Shown: positions 1 through 8,821 of the stretch, in pieces
Numbering within the stretch: the first letter of the stretch is position 1
Layout: each line of letters starts with the position of its first letter
Source: an uncultured Pelagibacteraceae bacterium
Lineage (GTDB): Bacteria > Pseudomonadota > Alphaproteobacteria > Pelagibacterales > Pelagibacteraceae
Direction: 5' to 3'
DNA length: 64,000 nucleotides
Assembly (NCBI GenBank): GCA_902539445.1
Contig: CACBIY010000003.1
Location: 1-64,000, forward strand
Notes under the pieces: model-generated
What the model saw: the letters and a program-made list of their open reading frames with translations, nothing else
The model's database searches: none
Told to the model about the DNA's origin: nothing
Position numbers and translations under genes: made by a program

Positions 1-983
1 CAGATATAAAACCAATTATAAAACCTTTCTCTAATGGATTACAAGATTTAATAGTAGGGGAAGATCCTTTTTGTCCAGAAAAATTGTATGAGAAAATTTT
101 TCGATTAACAGATACGCGCCAAAGCAATGAAAAAGGTTGGAGCAGAGAAGCTTTGATTAGAATTTCTGCTGCTTTAGATATTGCATGCTGGGATTTAATA
201 GGTAAAGCCTCAAAAATACCACTATATAAGTTGTTTGGAGGTTACAGAAATAAAATTCCTGTATATGTAACATGTGCTTATTACAGAGATGGTAAAAATG
301 AAAAAGAACTTAGAGATGAATTACAAAAATTAATTAAAATTGGCCATCAAAGCTTTAAAGTTAAAGTAGGTGGATTAAGTGTAAAAGAAGATGCCAAAAG
401 ATTAGAAATAATTCGACAAGAAATTGGAGACGATAAAGATCTAATGATTGATGTGAATAGAGCATGGGACCTAAAAACGGCTATTGAGGGAGTGAAAGAA
501 TTTGAGAGATTTAATCCAACTTGGATAGAAGAGCCTGTAAGATGGGAAGATGATAGAAGAAATTTAAAACTTTTATCACAACAAACAAAAATTCCTTTAT
601 CAGGTGGAGAAAGTGAAATTACGATTTATGGATGTAGATCTATGGTGGAAGAAAATGCAATTCAAATTTTACAATTTGATTGCACAATGTTTGGTGGTTT
701 TACTAATGGTAAAAAACTATCTGCTTTATGTGAATTAAATCATTTGGATATAGCACCACATCATGATTGTTATATTCATGCTCCTTTAGTTGCGTCGTCA
801 CCATCAGGAAGAATAGTCGAGTCATTTGATGATGAAAGAGATCCCCTACAAGCTGAATTATTTGAAAATTCCCATAAAATGAGTAATGGTTGGATACATC
901 TAAATGAAAATCCAGGTTTAGGATTAGAAATTTCAGAAACCGCGTTAAAAAAGTTCGGTAAACTAGTTTACAAAAATAAATAA
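1..983 (+). CDS. Enolase-superfamily dehydratase/racemase, mandelate racemase subgroup (5' partial)
   Basis: The reading frame is open from base 3, so the true start lies left of the window. Visible landmarks follow the mandelate racemase subgroup in order: a KVK (KxK) catalytic base motif near bases 357-365, the metal ligands in DVNRAW, EEPVRW and GGESE, and a C-terminal APHHD. These enzymes abstract a proton alpha to a carboxylate using Mg2+, usually to dehydrate or epimerise sugar acids or hydroxy acids in the cytoplasm. The next gene, a 2-hydroxyacid dehydrogenase, starts 17 bases downstream on the same strand, which fits a shared acid-degradation pathway. The substrate cannot be read from the sequence. 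Family is certain; function within the family is open. Confidence 0.88.
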   Translation, partial: DIKPIIKPFSNGLQDLIVGEDPFCPEKLYEKIFRLTDTRQSNEKGWSREALIRISAALDIACWDLIGKASKIPLYKLFGGYRNKIPVYVTCAYYRDGKNEKELRDELQKLIKIGHQSFKVKVGGLSVKEDAKRLEIIRQEIGDDKDLMIDVNRAWDLKTAIEGVKEFERFNPTWIEEPVRWEDDRRNLKLLSQQTKIPLSGGESEITIYGCRSMVEENAIQILQFDCTMFGGFTNGKKLSALCELNHLDIAPHHDCYIHAPLVASSPSGRIVESFDDERDPLQAELFENSHKMSNGWIHLNENPGLGLEISETALKKFGKLVYKNK

Positions 984-1000
984 ACCTTTAATTAACTTTT

Positions 1001-3904
1001 ATGCGGTTTAGTTCAGATCAAATACAAAGAATAGGAAAAGAAATAAGTAATAAAGTAGATGGGAAAACTTTATTTGATGAGTTTTCTCGGGGTCGATACA
1101 GCACTGATGCATCAGTTTATCAAATTAAGCCTTTAGGTGTAGTTCTTCCAAAGGATACGAATGATGTTTTAAACCTAATGGAATACTCTCAAAATAATTC
1201 TATTCCTCTACTAGCTAGAGGTGGCGGAAGTTCTCAATGTGGTCAAACTGTAGGTGAAAGTGTAGTTCTTGATTACTCTAAACACCAAAATAAAATATTA
1301 GAGCTCAACGTAAAGGAAAAATATGTATGGGTTCAGCCTGGTGTTGTATTAGATCGTTTAAATTCATTTTTAAAGCCATATGGTCTATGGTTTCCTGTAG
1401 ATGTGTCTACAAGTAGTAGAGCAACTATTGGAGGGATGTCAGCAAACAATTCATGTGGTTCAAGATCTTTGTACTATGGGAATATGGTTCACAACGTGCT
1501 AGCTATTGAAGCAATTTTAGATGATGGTTCGTTACATACTTTCGATCAAATCAATAAAAATTATCTAACAACGACTAATAACCAAGATCGTTTTTTTAAA
1601 ATAATTGATAAATTTTTAAATTTAAGACAGAAAGTTAGTAAGGATATTGATGAAAATTGGCCAACCACTCAAAGAAGAGTTGGTGGTTATAATATCGATT
1701 TGATTGATCCAAATGGATTTAATTCATCAAATTTGTTAGTTGGTTCTGAAGGAACATTGTCACTTTTTAATAAGATAAAATTAAAATTATCTGAAATTCC
1801 TAAAAATAAAATTTTGGGTGTTTGTTACTTTGATAACTTTCATCAAGCCATGGAATTAACAAAAGAAATTGTAAAATTAAAACCAACTTGTGTTGAATTA
1901 ATGGATCAGAATTTATTAAATCTCGCAAAAGAGATACCAATGTACGCAGGTGGTATAAAGAAATATATAAAAGGTAATCCAGAAGCTGTTTTAATGGTTG
2001 AATTTATAGATACAGACCAAAATATTTATGAGAAAAAAATAAAAGACCTTGAATATTTAGTTCTTAATCAAAATAAGAAAAATCAATTTTCTTTTTTTAC
2101 AGACTTATCAGAACAAAAAGAAGTTTTTGAGATTAGAAAAGCTGGATTAAATATCTTAATGTCGATGAAGGGAGATAAAAAGCCAGTTGCATTTATAGAA
2201 GATTGTGCAGTTTCTTTAGATCACTTGGCAGAATACACAGCAAGATTAAATGAAATATTTAGAAAATATAATACAAGTGGAATGTTTTATGCTCATGCAT
2301 CAGTTGGAACCCTTCATGTGAGACCAGTTTTGAATATGAAATCTGACCAAGATATTAAAAATATGAGATCTATATCTGAGGAAGCTTTTGAAATGGTTAA
2401 AAATTATAAAGGTTCTCACTCTGGTGAACACGGAGATGGAATAGTAAGATCAGAATTCCATGAAATGATGTTTGGAAAAAACATCACAAAAGCATTCGAA
2501 GAAATTAAAGATACATTCGATAATAAAAATTTATTAAATCCAGGTAAAATTGTAAGACCTTTTAAATCAAATGATAGATCGTTGATGAGATATAAATCAG
2601 ATTATCAAACAGAGAATATAAGTACTCATTATGATTGGTCTAATTGGGGTCAATTTTCAGATGCAATTGAAATGTGTAATAACAACGGCGCATGCAGAAA
2701 ATTAGATTCAGGAGTGATGTGTCCTTCATACAGGGTAACGAAAGAAGAAAAAGATTTGGTTAGAGGAAGAGCAAATACATTAAGACTCGCACTTTCTAAT
2801 CAATTACCGGAAGGGTCTTTTGCATCTAAAGAAATGTATGAAACAATGGAACTTTGTGTAAGCTGTAAAGCTTGTCAAAGAGAATGTCCAATGTCTGTGG
2901 ATATGGCTAAAATGAAAAGTGAATTTCTCTCTCATTATTACAAAAAATTTAGTATTAGAATTAAAGATAAAATTATCTCTGATATGCCTAGGCTGATTTG
3001 GTTATATAAAATCATAAATCCACTAATTAATAAGATCAAAAATTTTCCAGTTATTTCAAACATTATTAAAAAATTTGGTTTTGCAACTGAAAGAAGCCTG
3101 CCTGAAGTCCAAAATCAAAAGGCTTTAAAAGACATATATAACAATCAAGAAATTTCAGAAAATAAAGTAATTTTGTTTGCAGATACATTTAATATCAATT
3201 TTGAGAATGAAAATTTGGTCTATACAATTAAAGTATTAAATAAATTTGGTTATCAAGCTGTAATCCCAAGTTTTGATAGTGATAAACTTGATAGACCACT
3301 CTGTTGTGGAAGAACTTATATATCGTATGGTCAACTAGATAAGGCTGCAGAAGAGTTGAATAGATTTAATGACTACATTATAAAAAATAACTACTTTGAA
3401 TTACCTATTGTAGGAATTGAACCATCTTGTTTACTTACTTTTAATGATGAGTATCAATCACTCAAGGGCATAAAGAATAGAGATAAAATAAAAAATAGAT
3501 TTTATTTGTTAGAGGAGTTTATTTTAGAACAAATTAAAAAAGATAAAAATGTTAAATCAAATAGTTTTAGTCAAAATGTTTTGATACATGGACATTGTCA
3601 TCAAAAGTCTCAAGATAGAATGAAAGGTCTAAAAGATCTTTTATCTGAGCTAAATGTAAATAATAAGATGATAGACTCTAGCTGTTGTGGGATGGCAGGC
3701 TCTTTTGGTTATGATAGTAAAACTTATGAAACTTCAAAAAAAATGGCTAATCTATCTTTAATACCTGCGATTAATAGCAGTGACAAAAATGATTTTATTG
3801 TTGCAAATGGCACAAGCTGTAGACACCAAATATCTGATTTATCAGAAAAAAAAGGAAAGCACGTTTCAGAATTACTATTTAGGATTTTCGAAACTGTAAA
3901 TTAA
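1001..3904 (+). CDS. FAD-binding and Fe-S 2-hydroxyacid dehydrogenase, YdiJ/D-2-hydroxyglutarate dehydrogenase type
   Basis: A 967-residue fusion. The N-terminal half is a PCMH-type FAD domain (RGGGSSQCGQT near residue 75, GGYNIDL and VGSEGTLS near 230-250) followed by an FAD-oxidase C-terminal domain. Around residue 560 comes a CRKLDSGVMCPSYR segment, then a 4Fe-4S motif CVSCKACQRECP near 617, and finally cysteine-rich CCG-type segments (CCGRTY near 767, SCCGMAG near 893). Proteins with this order oxidise D-2-hydroxy acids such as D-lactate or D-2-hydroxyglutarate and pass electrons onward. Length is close to YdiJ (about 1000 residues). Its TAA stop overlaps the convergent CoA-transferase stop by four bases (TTAA). 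Exact substrate is inferred only. Confidence 0.85.
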   Translation: MRFSSDQIQRIGKEISNKVDGKTLFDEFSRGRYSTDASVYQIKPLGVVLPKDTNDVLNLMEYSQNNSIPLLARGGGSSQCGQTVGESVVLDYSKHQNKILELNVKEKYVWVQPGVVLDRLNSFLKPYGLWFPVDVSTSSRATIGGMSANNSCGSRSLYYGNMVHNVLAIEAILDDGSLHTFDQINKNYLTTTNNQDRFFKIIDKFLNLRQKVSKDIDENWPTTQRRVGGYNIDLIDPNGFNSSNLLVGSEGTLSLFNKIKLKLSEIPKNKILGVCYFDNFHQAMELTKEIVKLKPTCVELMDQNLLNLAKEIPMYAGGIKKYIKGNPEAVLMVEFIDTDQNIYEKKIKDLEYLVLNQNKKNQFSFFTDLSEQKEVFEIRKAGLNILMSMKGDKKPVAFIEDCAVSLDHLAEYTARLNEIFRKYNTSGMFYAHASVGTLHVRPVLNMKSDQDIKNMRSISEEAFEMVKNYKGSHSGEHGDGIVRSEFHEMMFGKNITKAFEEIKDTFDNKNLLNPGKIVRPFKSNDRSLMRYKSDYQTENISTHYDWSNWGQFSDAIEMCNNNGACRKLDSGVMCPSYRVTKEEKDLVRGRANTLRLALSNQLPEGSFASKEMYETMELCVSCKACQRECPMSVDMAKMKSEFLSHYYKKFSIRIKDKIISDMPRLIWLYKIINPLINKIKNFPVISNIIKKFGFATERSLPEVQNQKALKDIYNNQEISENKVILFADTFNINFENENLVYTIKVLNKFGYQAVIPSFDSDKLDRPLCCGRTYISYGQLDKAAEELNRFNDYIIKNNYFELPIVGIEPSCLLTFNDEYQSLKGIKNRDKIKNRFYLLEEFILEQIKKDKNVKSNSFSQNVLIHGHCHQKSQDRMKGLKDLLSELNVNNKMIDSSCCGMAGSFGYDSKTYETSKKMANLSLIPAINSSDKNDFIVANGTSCRHQISDLSEKKGKHVSELLFRIFETVN

Positions 3905-5091
3905 AGAATTATTTTTTTGTTATAAAAATTATCTATCTCTTCATCTTTATAACCAAAATTTTGCATTATTTCTCTTGTATGCTCACCTAAATCTGGTGCA
4001 CCTTTGGATTTTTCAGTTTTGCTTTTTGAAAATTTGATTGGCATTCCAACAGCTTTACTGGGACCAGCTTTTTTATTATTTACCTCAATAATCATCTCTC
4101 TTTCAATAGTTTGAGGGTCTTTAAACATGTCGGTTATCGAATTTATAGGACCACATGGTAAACCATTTTCATCAAATATTTTTAACCATTCTTGAGAAGG
4201 TTTTTTGACAAATTCATTATTAAGTATTTCTACAAGTTCATTTAAATTTTCTTTTCTACTTGAATTAGTTGAAAATTTTTCATCCTCATTAAGATCTTGA
4301 CGATTGATTGCCTTTAATAACATAAGCCATGTATTCTGATTTGATGCACCAATTGTAATCCATTTATCTTTTGTTTTAAAAGCTTGATAAGGTGCAGTTA
4401 AAGGATGAGCTGATCCAAGAGGGCCAGGAGATACACCGGTTGCACCAGCAATTGCTGATTGCCAGTAGGTATGAACTATTCCTGCCTCATACAAAGATGT
4501 ATCAACTTTTTGACCTTCACCAGTTTTATCTCTATGAATTAAAGCAGCTAAAATACCGCTTGCAGCAAGTAATCCTGCAGTAATGTCTGTAAGTGGCGCT
4601 CCTACTTTCATTGGTGGTTTATTTTTATCTTCACCAGTTATGCTCATTAAACCACTCATGCCTTGTGCTACTAAGTCAAATCCTCCTTTATTTGCATAGG
4701 GACCTGTTCTACCATATCCTGAAATTTCACATAAAATAATTTTAGGATTAATTTTTGACATCGTATCATAACCAATACCCAGTTTTTCTAACGTTCCTTT
4801 TCTAAAATTTTCTAAAACTACATCAGAATTTTTTATCATTGTCTTAAAAATTTCAATTCCCTTTTTGTCTTTCAAATTTAAAGCAATACCTTTTTTATTT
4901 CTATTCATCATTAAATAAGCTGCTGATATTCCATTGACGTCAGGAGGAAGGAAATTTCTAGTATCATCACCTCCTGGAGTTTTTTCTATTTTAATAACTT
5001 CAGCCCCTAGATCTGCCAATAGTAATCCACACGTAGGACCAGCCATTATTTGAGCCATCTCTAACACTCGAATACCTTTTAATGATGCCAT
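3901..5091 (-). CDS. Class III CoA transferase (CaiB/BaiF family)
   Basis: At 396 residues this is a normal length for CaiB/BaiF enzymes, which move CoA between carboxylic acids in the cytoplasm. It opens with the family hallmark GIRVLEMAQIMAGPTCG, continues through LGAEVIKIEKTPGGDDTR, and carries the expected catalytic aspartate in GAPLTDITAG near residue 165. It is the last gene of the minus-strand operon dctP-dctQ-dctM-hydratase-transferase, six bases after the enoyl-CoA hydratase. A likely job is activating the imported acid to its CoA ester so that the hydratase can act on it. Formyl-CoA, carnitine and succinyl-donor transferases look alike at this level, so the substrate is unknown. Confidence 0.88.
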   Translation of the reverse strand: MASLKGIRVLEMAQIMAGPTCGLLLADLGAEVIKIEKTPGGDDTRNFLPPDVNGISAAYLMMNRNKKGIALNLKDKKGIEIFKTMIKNSDVVLENFRKGTLEKLGIGYDTMSKINPKIILCEISGYGRTGPYANKGGFDLVAQGMSGLMSITGEDKNKPPMKVGAPLTDITAGLLAASGILAALIHRDKTGEGQKVDTSLYEAGIVHTYWQSAIAGATGVSPGPLGSAHPLTAPYQAFKTKDKWITIGASNQNTWLMLLKAINRQDLNEDEKFSTNSSRKENLNELVEILNNEFVKKPSQEWLKIFDENGLPCGPINSITDMFKDPQTIEREMIIEVNNKKAGPSKAVGMPIKFSKSKTEKSKGAPDLGEHTREIMQNFGYKDEEIDNFYNKKIIL

Positions 5092-5097
5092 TTATTA

Positions 5098-5880
5098 TTA
5101 TTTATTTTTAAATTTTGGCTTAGTTTTATTTAGGAAGGATTGATATCCAATTTTAAAATCCTCGGTATCATAACATTTGTAACCAAGATTATTTATTTTT
5201 TCTGTCACTTTACCTTTTTTTAAAATGTTTCTTGCAAACTCTTTGTGCCATCTAGCAACTTTAGGGGCACCTTCACATATAAGTTCGGCTGATTTATAAG
5301 CTTCTTTCCTAACGTCTTCATCGTTAACTACTCTATTAACCAATCTTTTTTCTAAGGCCTCCTGAGAGTCAAATACTCTTCCCTCAAACAAAATTTCCAT
5401 GGCAGTTGAATAAGTAGTTGCTTTCAAAAGAACTTCTAGCTCTTTAGCAGCCATTGTTAAACCAAGTCTTTTTATCGGTATACCGAACCTCGAACTTTTC
5501 CCACAAATTCTAATGTCACAACAAGCAGCTATTTCTAAACCACCACCTACACAAATTCCCTCAATCATAGCTATTGTAGGTACCGGGCAATTAAATATTG
5601 CTCCTAAGGTTCCATGTAAAAACTTTCCGTAAGATTTTGCTAATTTTGATGAAGATCTCTCTTTTTTAAATTCCCCAATATCATTTCCAGGTGAAAAAGA
5701 TTTTCCACCTTCACCTCTTATGATGACACATCTAAGATTTTTTTCTTTTGAAATTTTTTTAAAAATTTTACCAAGTTCTATCCACATTGGTTTAGTCATT
5801 GCATTTAATTTTTCTGGTCTATTAATAACAACTTCAAATAAATGACTATTTATTTTATTTAGCTTGACTAAACTGCTCAT
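5098..5880 (-). CDS. Enoyl-CoA hydratase/isomerase family protein (crotonase fold)
   Basis: A 260-residue crotonase-family protein. The oxyanion-hole segments are recognisable: FSPGNDIGEF near residue 65 and EGICVGGGLEIAACCDIR near 105. Members hydrate, isomerise or cleave acyl-CoA thioesters. Its start codon directly abuts the dctM stop, and a CaiB-type CoA transferase follows after six bases, so the gene is almost certainly translated from the TRAP transcript. The pairing suggests that an acid brought in by the TRAP transporter is activated to a CoA ester and then hydrated or rearranged. A CaiD-like carnitine role is possible but not specifically supported. Confidence 0.86.
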   Translation of the reverse strand: MSSLVKLNKINSHLFEVVINRPEKLNAMTKPMWIELGKIFKKISKEKNLRCVIIRGEGGKSFSPGNDIGEFKKERSSSKLAKSYGKFLHGTLGAIFNCPVPTIAMIEGICVGGGLEIAACCDIRICGKSSRFGIPIKRLGLTMAAKELEVLLKATTYSTAMEILFEGRVFDSQEALEKRLVNRVVNDEDVRKEAYKSAELICEGAPKVARWHKEFARNILKKGKVTEKINNLGYKCYDTEDFKIGYQSFLNKTKPKFKNK

Positions 5881-7164
5881 CTAACTCCTATAAAAATACT
5901 CTACCAATGTCATTGGTATTGCTGGTACATACGTTACTAAAAGTAATAAAACTAACAACACACATATAAATGATATATTTGATCTTGTTACATCCCAAAT
6001 ATCTGCTTTTGCAACTGAACAGGCTGTCACTAATACACTTGCTACAGGAGGTGTTTGCTGTCCTATGGCTAGGTTTAAAGTTACAATTATTCCAAAATGA
6101 ACAGGATCTATACCTACTGCATTAACCAATGGCATAACTATTGGTACGGTTAAAATTATTGCTGCAACTGAGTGTAAAAAGAAACCTATAATTAATAAAA
6201 ATATATTTAAAATTCCTAAAACTGCATATTTATTATTAGTAAATTCAATAATTGACTCAGCAACCTTTTGAGGAATTTGTTCAATGGTTAAAAACTCTCC
6301 TAATAAAACAGATGCTGCAACTAATAACATTACTGATGCAGTCTGTATCGCTCCCTCGCAAGCTGACTCATATAGTCTTTTAAAGTCTATTTCTTTATAA
6401 ATAAAACCAATCACCAAAGATGCTACAACTGCTAAGCCAGCTCCCTCTGTAGCTGTTACAACGCCTCCAAAAATCCCTCCTAAAATAATTACTGGTAGTA
6501 AAAAGGCTAAAGCTGCATCTTTTGCTGTTTTTTTTACGTTTGGTATATTGAATGTCTCCTCAACAGGAAAATTTTTCTTTCTTGCTGTAACATAAGCTGC
6601 CAACATAAGAAAAAATCCACCTATTACTCCAGGAATAATTCCAGCGACAAATAATTGTACAACTGAACTTTGAGACATAACTGCATAAACAATCATTGGT
6701 ATTGATGGTGGAATAATAATTGCTAAAGATGCTGAAGATGAAGTCACTGCAGCAGCAAATGCACCTGGGTATCCTTTCTTTTTCATTGCAGGAATTAAAA
6801 TAGAACCTAGTGCAGCAACATCAGCAACTGCCGATCCAGAAATTTCAGCAAAAAACATTGAGGTTGCAATATTAATCATACTCAACCCACCTTTTATAAA
6901 TCCAACTAGAGCAGAGGCAAAAGCTATAAGTCTTCTAGAAATACCAGCACTATTCATAATTGAACCGGCTAAAATAAATAGTGGAATTGCAATCAATGGA
7001 AACTTCATTGATCCATCAAACATTACGATTGCAGTATCAATTAGAAAACTTGTGCCAGTTTTCATAACCATTGCAATAATAGTTGTTACTGCAAGGCCAA
7101 TCGCAATAGGCACATTTATAGACAACAAAAGTAACAAGACCATAAACATTGTTAGAATTACCAT
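5881..7164 (-). CDS. dctM: TRAP transporter large permease subunit, DctM type (first operon)
   Basis: This 427-residue, highly hydrophobic protein has about 12 membrane segments and typical DctM stretches such as SSSASLAIIIPPSIPMIVYA near residue 145, TPPVASVLVTAC and the repeated re-entrant glycine/alanine-rich helices. DctM is the sodium-driven channel of tripartite ATP-independent transporters in the inner membrane. The start codon overlaps the dctQ stop by one base (TAATG), implying coupled translation. The periplasmic receptor gene dctP lies two genes upstream. The substrate is unknown; the downstream hydratase and CoA transferase point to an organic acid. Confidence 0.93.
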   Translation of the reverse strand: MVILTMFMVLLLLLSINVPIAIGLAVTTIIAMVMKTGTSFLIDTAIVMFDGSMKFPLIAIPLFILAGSIMNSAGISRRLIAFASALVGFIKGGLSMINIATSMFFAEISGSAVADVAALGSILIPAMKKKGYPGAFAAAVTSSSASLAIIIPPSIPMIVYAVMSQSSVVQLFVAGIIPGVIGGFFLMLAAYVTARKKNFPVEETFNIPNVKKTAKDAALAFLLPVIILGGIFGGVVTATEGAGLAVVASLVIGFIYKEIDFKRLYESACEGAIQTASVMLLVAASVLLGEFLTIEQIPQKVAESIIEFTNNKYAVLGILNIFLLIIGFFLHSVAAIILTVPIVMPLVNAVGIDPVHFGIIVTLNLAIGQQTPPVASVLVTACSVAKADIWDVTRSNISFICVLLVLLLLVTYVPAIPMTLVEYFYRS

Positions 7165-7673
7165 TAAATATCTCCTGTTTGCTCGTCGCCCGTATTTTGT
7201 AAAACTAAATTTTTATAATCTTCTGGAATTCTTAAAGTCTCAGATAGAATAAAAAGACATGATGCAATTGGAATTACTGATTGAACAAATGGTTGGGGAA
7301 CCCATTCTAATGTCACCAGCGTTTCGCCTGTTATTAAGGTTAAAACTAAATAACCGTAATATGCTAATAATATTAAAAAACCATAAACAACCAGCTTAGA
7401 TACAACAAAAAAAATTTTTCTTAATGGTAGCGGAAAAGCTTTAAAAATACTTGGTACACTTATGTGAGAACCTTTTAATGCGGCATAGGCGGAACCATAA
7501 TATGTTATCCATGCAAGTTGGACAGCAGCAACTTCATCGTACCAAACCAAAGCACTGCCGGCAAAACGAAAGGTAACTCCAAGTAAAACCGTTACTGCTA
7601 ATGCTACCATCATTATAAACAGTATAAGTTTTAGAATTTTTTCGTACGAATTTATAAAATTTTGTAATTTCAT
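7164..7673 (-). CDS. dctQ: TRAP transporter small permease subunit, DctQ type (first operon)
   Basis: At 169 residues with four predicted membrane helices this is a standard DctQ. The family-typical WYDEVAAVQLAWITYYGSA follows the second helix, and GSHISVPSI sits at the start of the third region. DctQ joins DctM in the inner membrane and is needed for transport. The start codon lies only eight bases after a strong hairpin that separates it from dctP, and no clear Shine-Dalgarno sequence is visible in that gap, so its output is probably limited relative to the receptor. Confidence 0.9.
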   Translation of the reverse strand: MKLQNFINSYEKILKLILFIMMVALAVTVLLGVTFRFAGSALVWYDEVAAVQLAWITYYGSAYAALKGSHISVPSIFKAFPLPLRKIFFVVSKLVVYGFLILLAYYGYLVLTLITGETLVTLEWVPQPFVQSVIPIASCLFILSETLRIPEDYKNLVLQNTGDEQTGDI

Positions 7674-7681
7674 ATAATATT

Positions 7682-7704
7682 CAGGCCCTCTGAATGAGGG
7701 CCTG
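7682..7704 (-). promoter_or_regulatory. Intercistronic hairpin between dctP and dctQ
   Basis: A perfect 9-base-pair stem (CAGGCCCTC / GAGGGCCTG) with a 5-base loop lies between the dctP stop and the dctQ start. It is very G+C-rich for this genome. On the minus strand it is not followed by a long U tract, so it is more likely a partial attenuator or a 3' stabiliser of the dctP message than a full terminator. It would keep receptor mRNA above permease mRNA. The second TRAP operon has an equivalent hairpin. Confidence 0.8.
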
Positions 7705-7724
7705 ATAAGATCTATTCAACTATA

Positions 7725-8699
7725 TTACTTTGCTAAAGATGATACTTTTTTTACTAAAGCACCACCAGTAGGAACTTCTGATCCAAATTGATCGTAAATT
7801 CCTTTACTAGCTGCAATAAAAGCACCTTTGTCCGCTTCGTTTACTTGGACACCAGCATCTTTAATTACTTTTAATAAAGATTTTTCAAGTTTAGCAGCTT
7901 CTTTGTACACAAATTTTTGTGTATCCTGAGCAGCTTTCTCTAAAATATCTTGAACATCTGCAGGTAGTTTGCTCCAGTGATCCTTATGAACAGTTACATA
8001 AGCAGGAGTATAAACGTGACCTGTGATTGATAAATATTTTTGAACTTCTTGAAATTTAGCACTAGCTATTTGAGCATATGGGTTTTCTTGTCCATCCATT
8101 GTACCTGTTTTCAAAGCAGTGAATACTTCAGAAAAAGACATTGGAGTTGGGTTTGCACCATATGATTGGAACATTTTAACTCTCCATTTTGATTTAGGAG
8201 TTCTTAATTTAATTCCTTTTAAATCACCTGGAGTATTAATTGGTCTAGTATTATTTGTTATATGTCTAAAACCATTTTCCCATACAGCAATAACTTTGTA
8301 ACCTGTTTTATCTTCAAGGTTTTTAAACATACCTGGTAAAACATTTTTTTCTACTTTAGCCATGTGCTTTCTGTCTTTAATAATAAAAGGCATATCAAAA
8401 ACACCAAACTCATCATGAATAGAAGCCATTACTGATGAAGGTAACCACATATTAACTGTACCTAATTTTAGTTTCTGCATTCCTTGTTTGTCTTTTCCAA
8501 GTTGTGAAGAACCAAATACAGTTACTTTACCTTTATTGCCTAATCTCTTATTAGCAAGTTTAGCAAAATGATCAACTGAAGCTGAAAATAGAGAACCTGG
8601 TTTACCCACGTGTCCAAATTTTACTTCAACTGAATTTGCTGCAAAACTTAAGAATAAAGATGAGAACAATACAACGATTATTTTACTTAATTTATTCAT
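7725..8699 (-). CDS. dctP: TRAP transporter periplasmic solute receptor, DctP type (first operon)
   Basis: A 324-residue secreted binding protein. The N-terminus is a signal peptide ending near ANSVEVKFGHV. The DctP core is clear: FGSSQLGKDKQGMQKLKLGT near residue 62, the substrate-carboxylate arginine region KGIKLRTPKSKWR near 164, and TALKTGTMDGQENPY near 192. It binds an organic acid in the periplasm and hands it to DctQM. It is the first gene of its operon, with a 122-base untranslated region upstream and an AAGGGAAATA ribosome-binding stretch just before the ATG. The ligand cannot be predicted from sequence alone. Confidence 0.92.
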   Translation of the reverse strand: MNKLSKIIVVLFSSLFLSFAANSVEVKFGHVGKPGSLFSASVDHFAKLANKRLGNKGKVTVFGSSQLGKDKQGMQKLKLGTVNMWLPSSVMASIHDEFGVFDMPFIIKDRKHMAKVEKNVLPGMFKNLEDKTGYKVIAVWENGFRHITNNTRPINTPGDLKGIKLRTPKSKWRVKMFQSYGANPTPMSFSEVFTALKTGTMDGQENPYAQIASAKFQEVQKYLSITGHVYTPAYVTVHKDHWSKLPADVQDILEKAAQDTQKFVYKEAAKLEKSLLKVIKDAGVQVNEADKGAFIAASKGIYDQFGSEVPTGGALVKKVSSLAK

Positions 8700-8821
8700 A
8701 TTTATTTCCCTTAGTTATTATTTATTTAAAATAGGTTACCTAAAATATTTATATAGATCTAGTGAATAAATCAGCTTAGATTAAAAAATTTATTTAAGAA
8801 AATATCTGGAAAAATTTAAGA

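Noticed and set aside
4392-4583. Short plus-strand frame inside the CoA transferase gene
   Set aside because: Gln/Leu-rich antisense shadow typical of this base composition, without independent support.
8700-8821. Possible riboswitch in the dctP leader of the first TRAP operon
   Set aside because: The 122 bases are A+T-rich with no stable stem or conserved core that I can recognise; more likely a plain promoter and leader.
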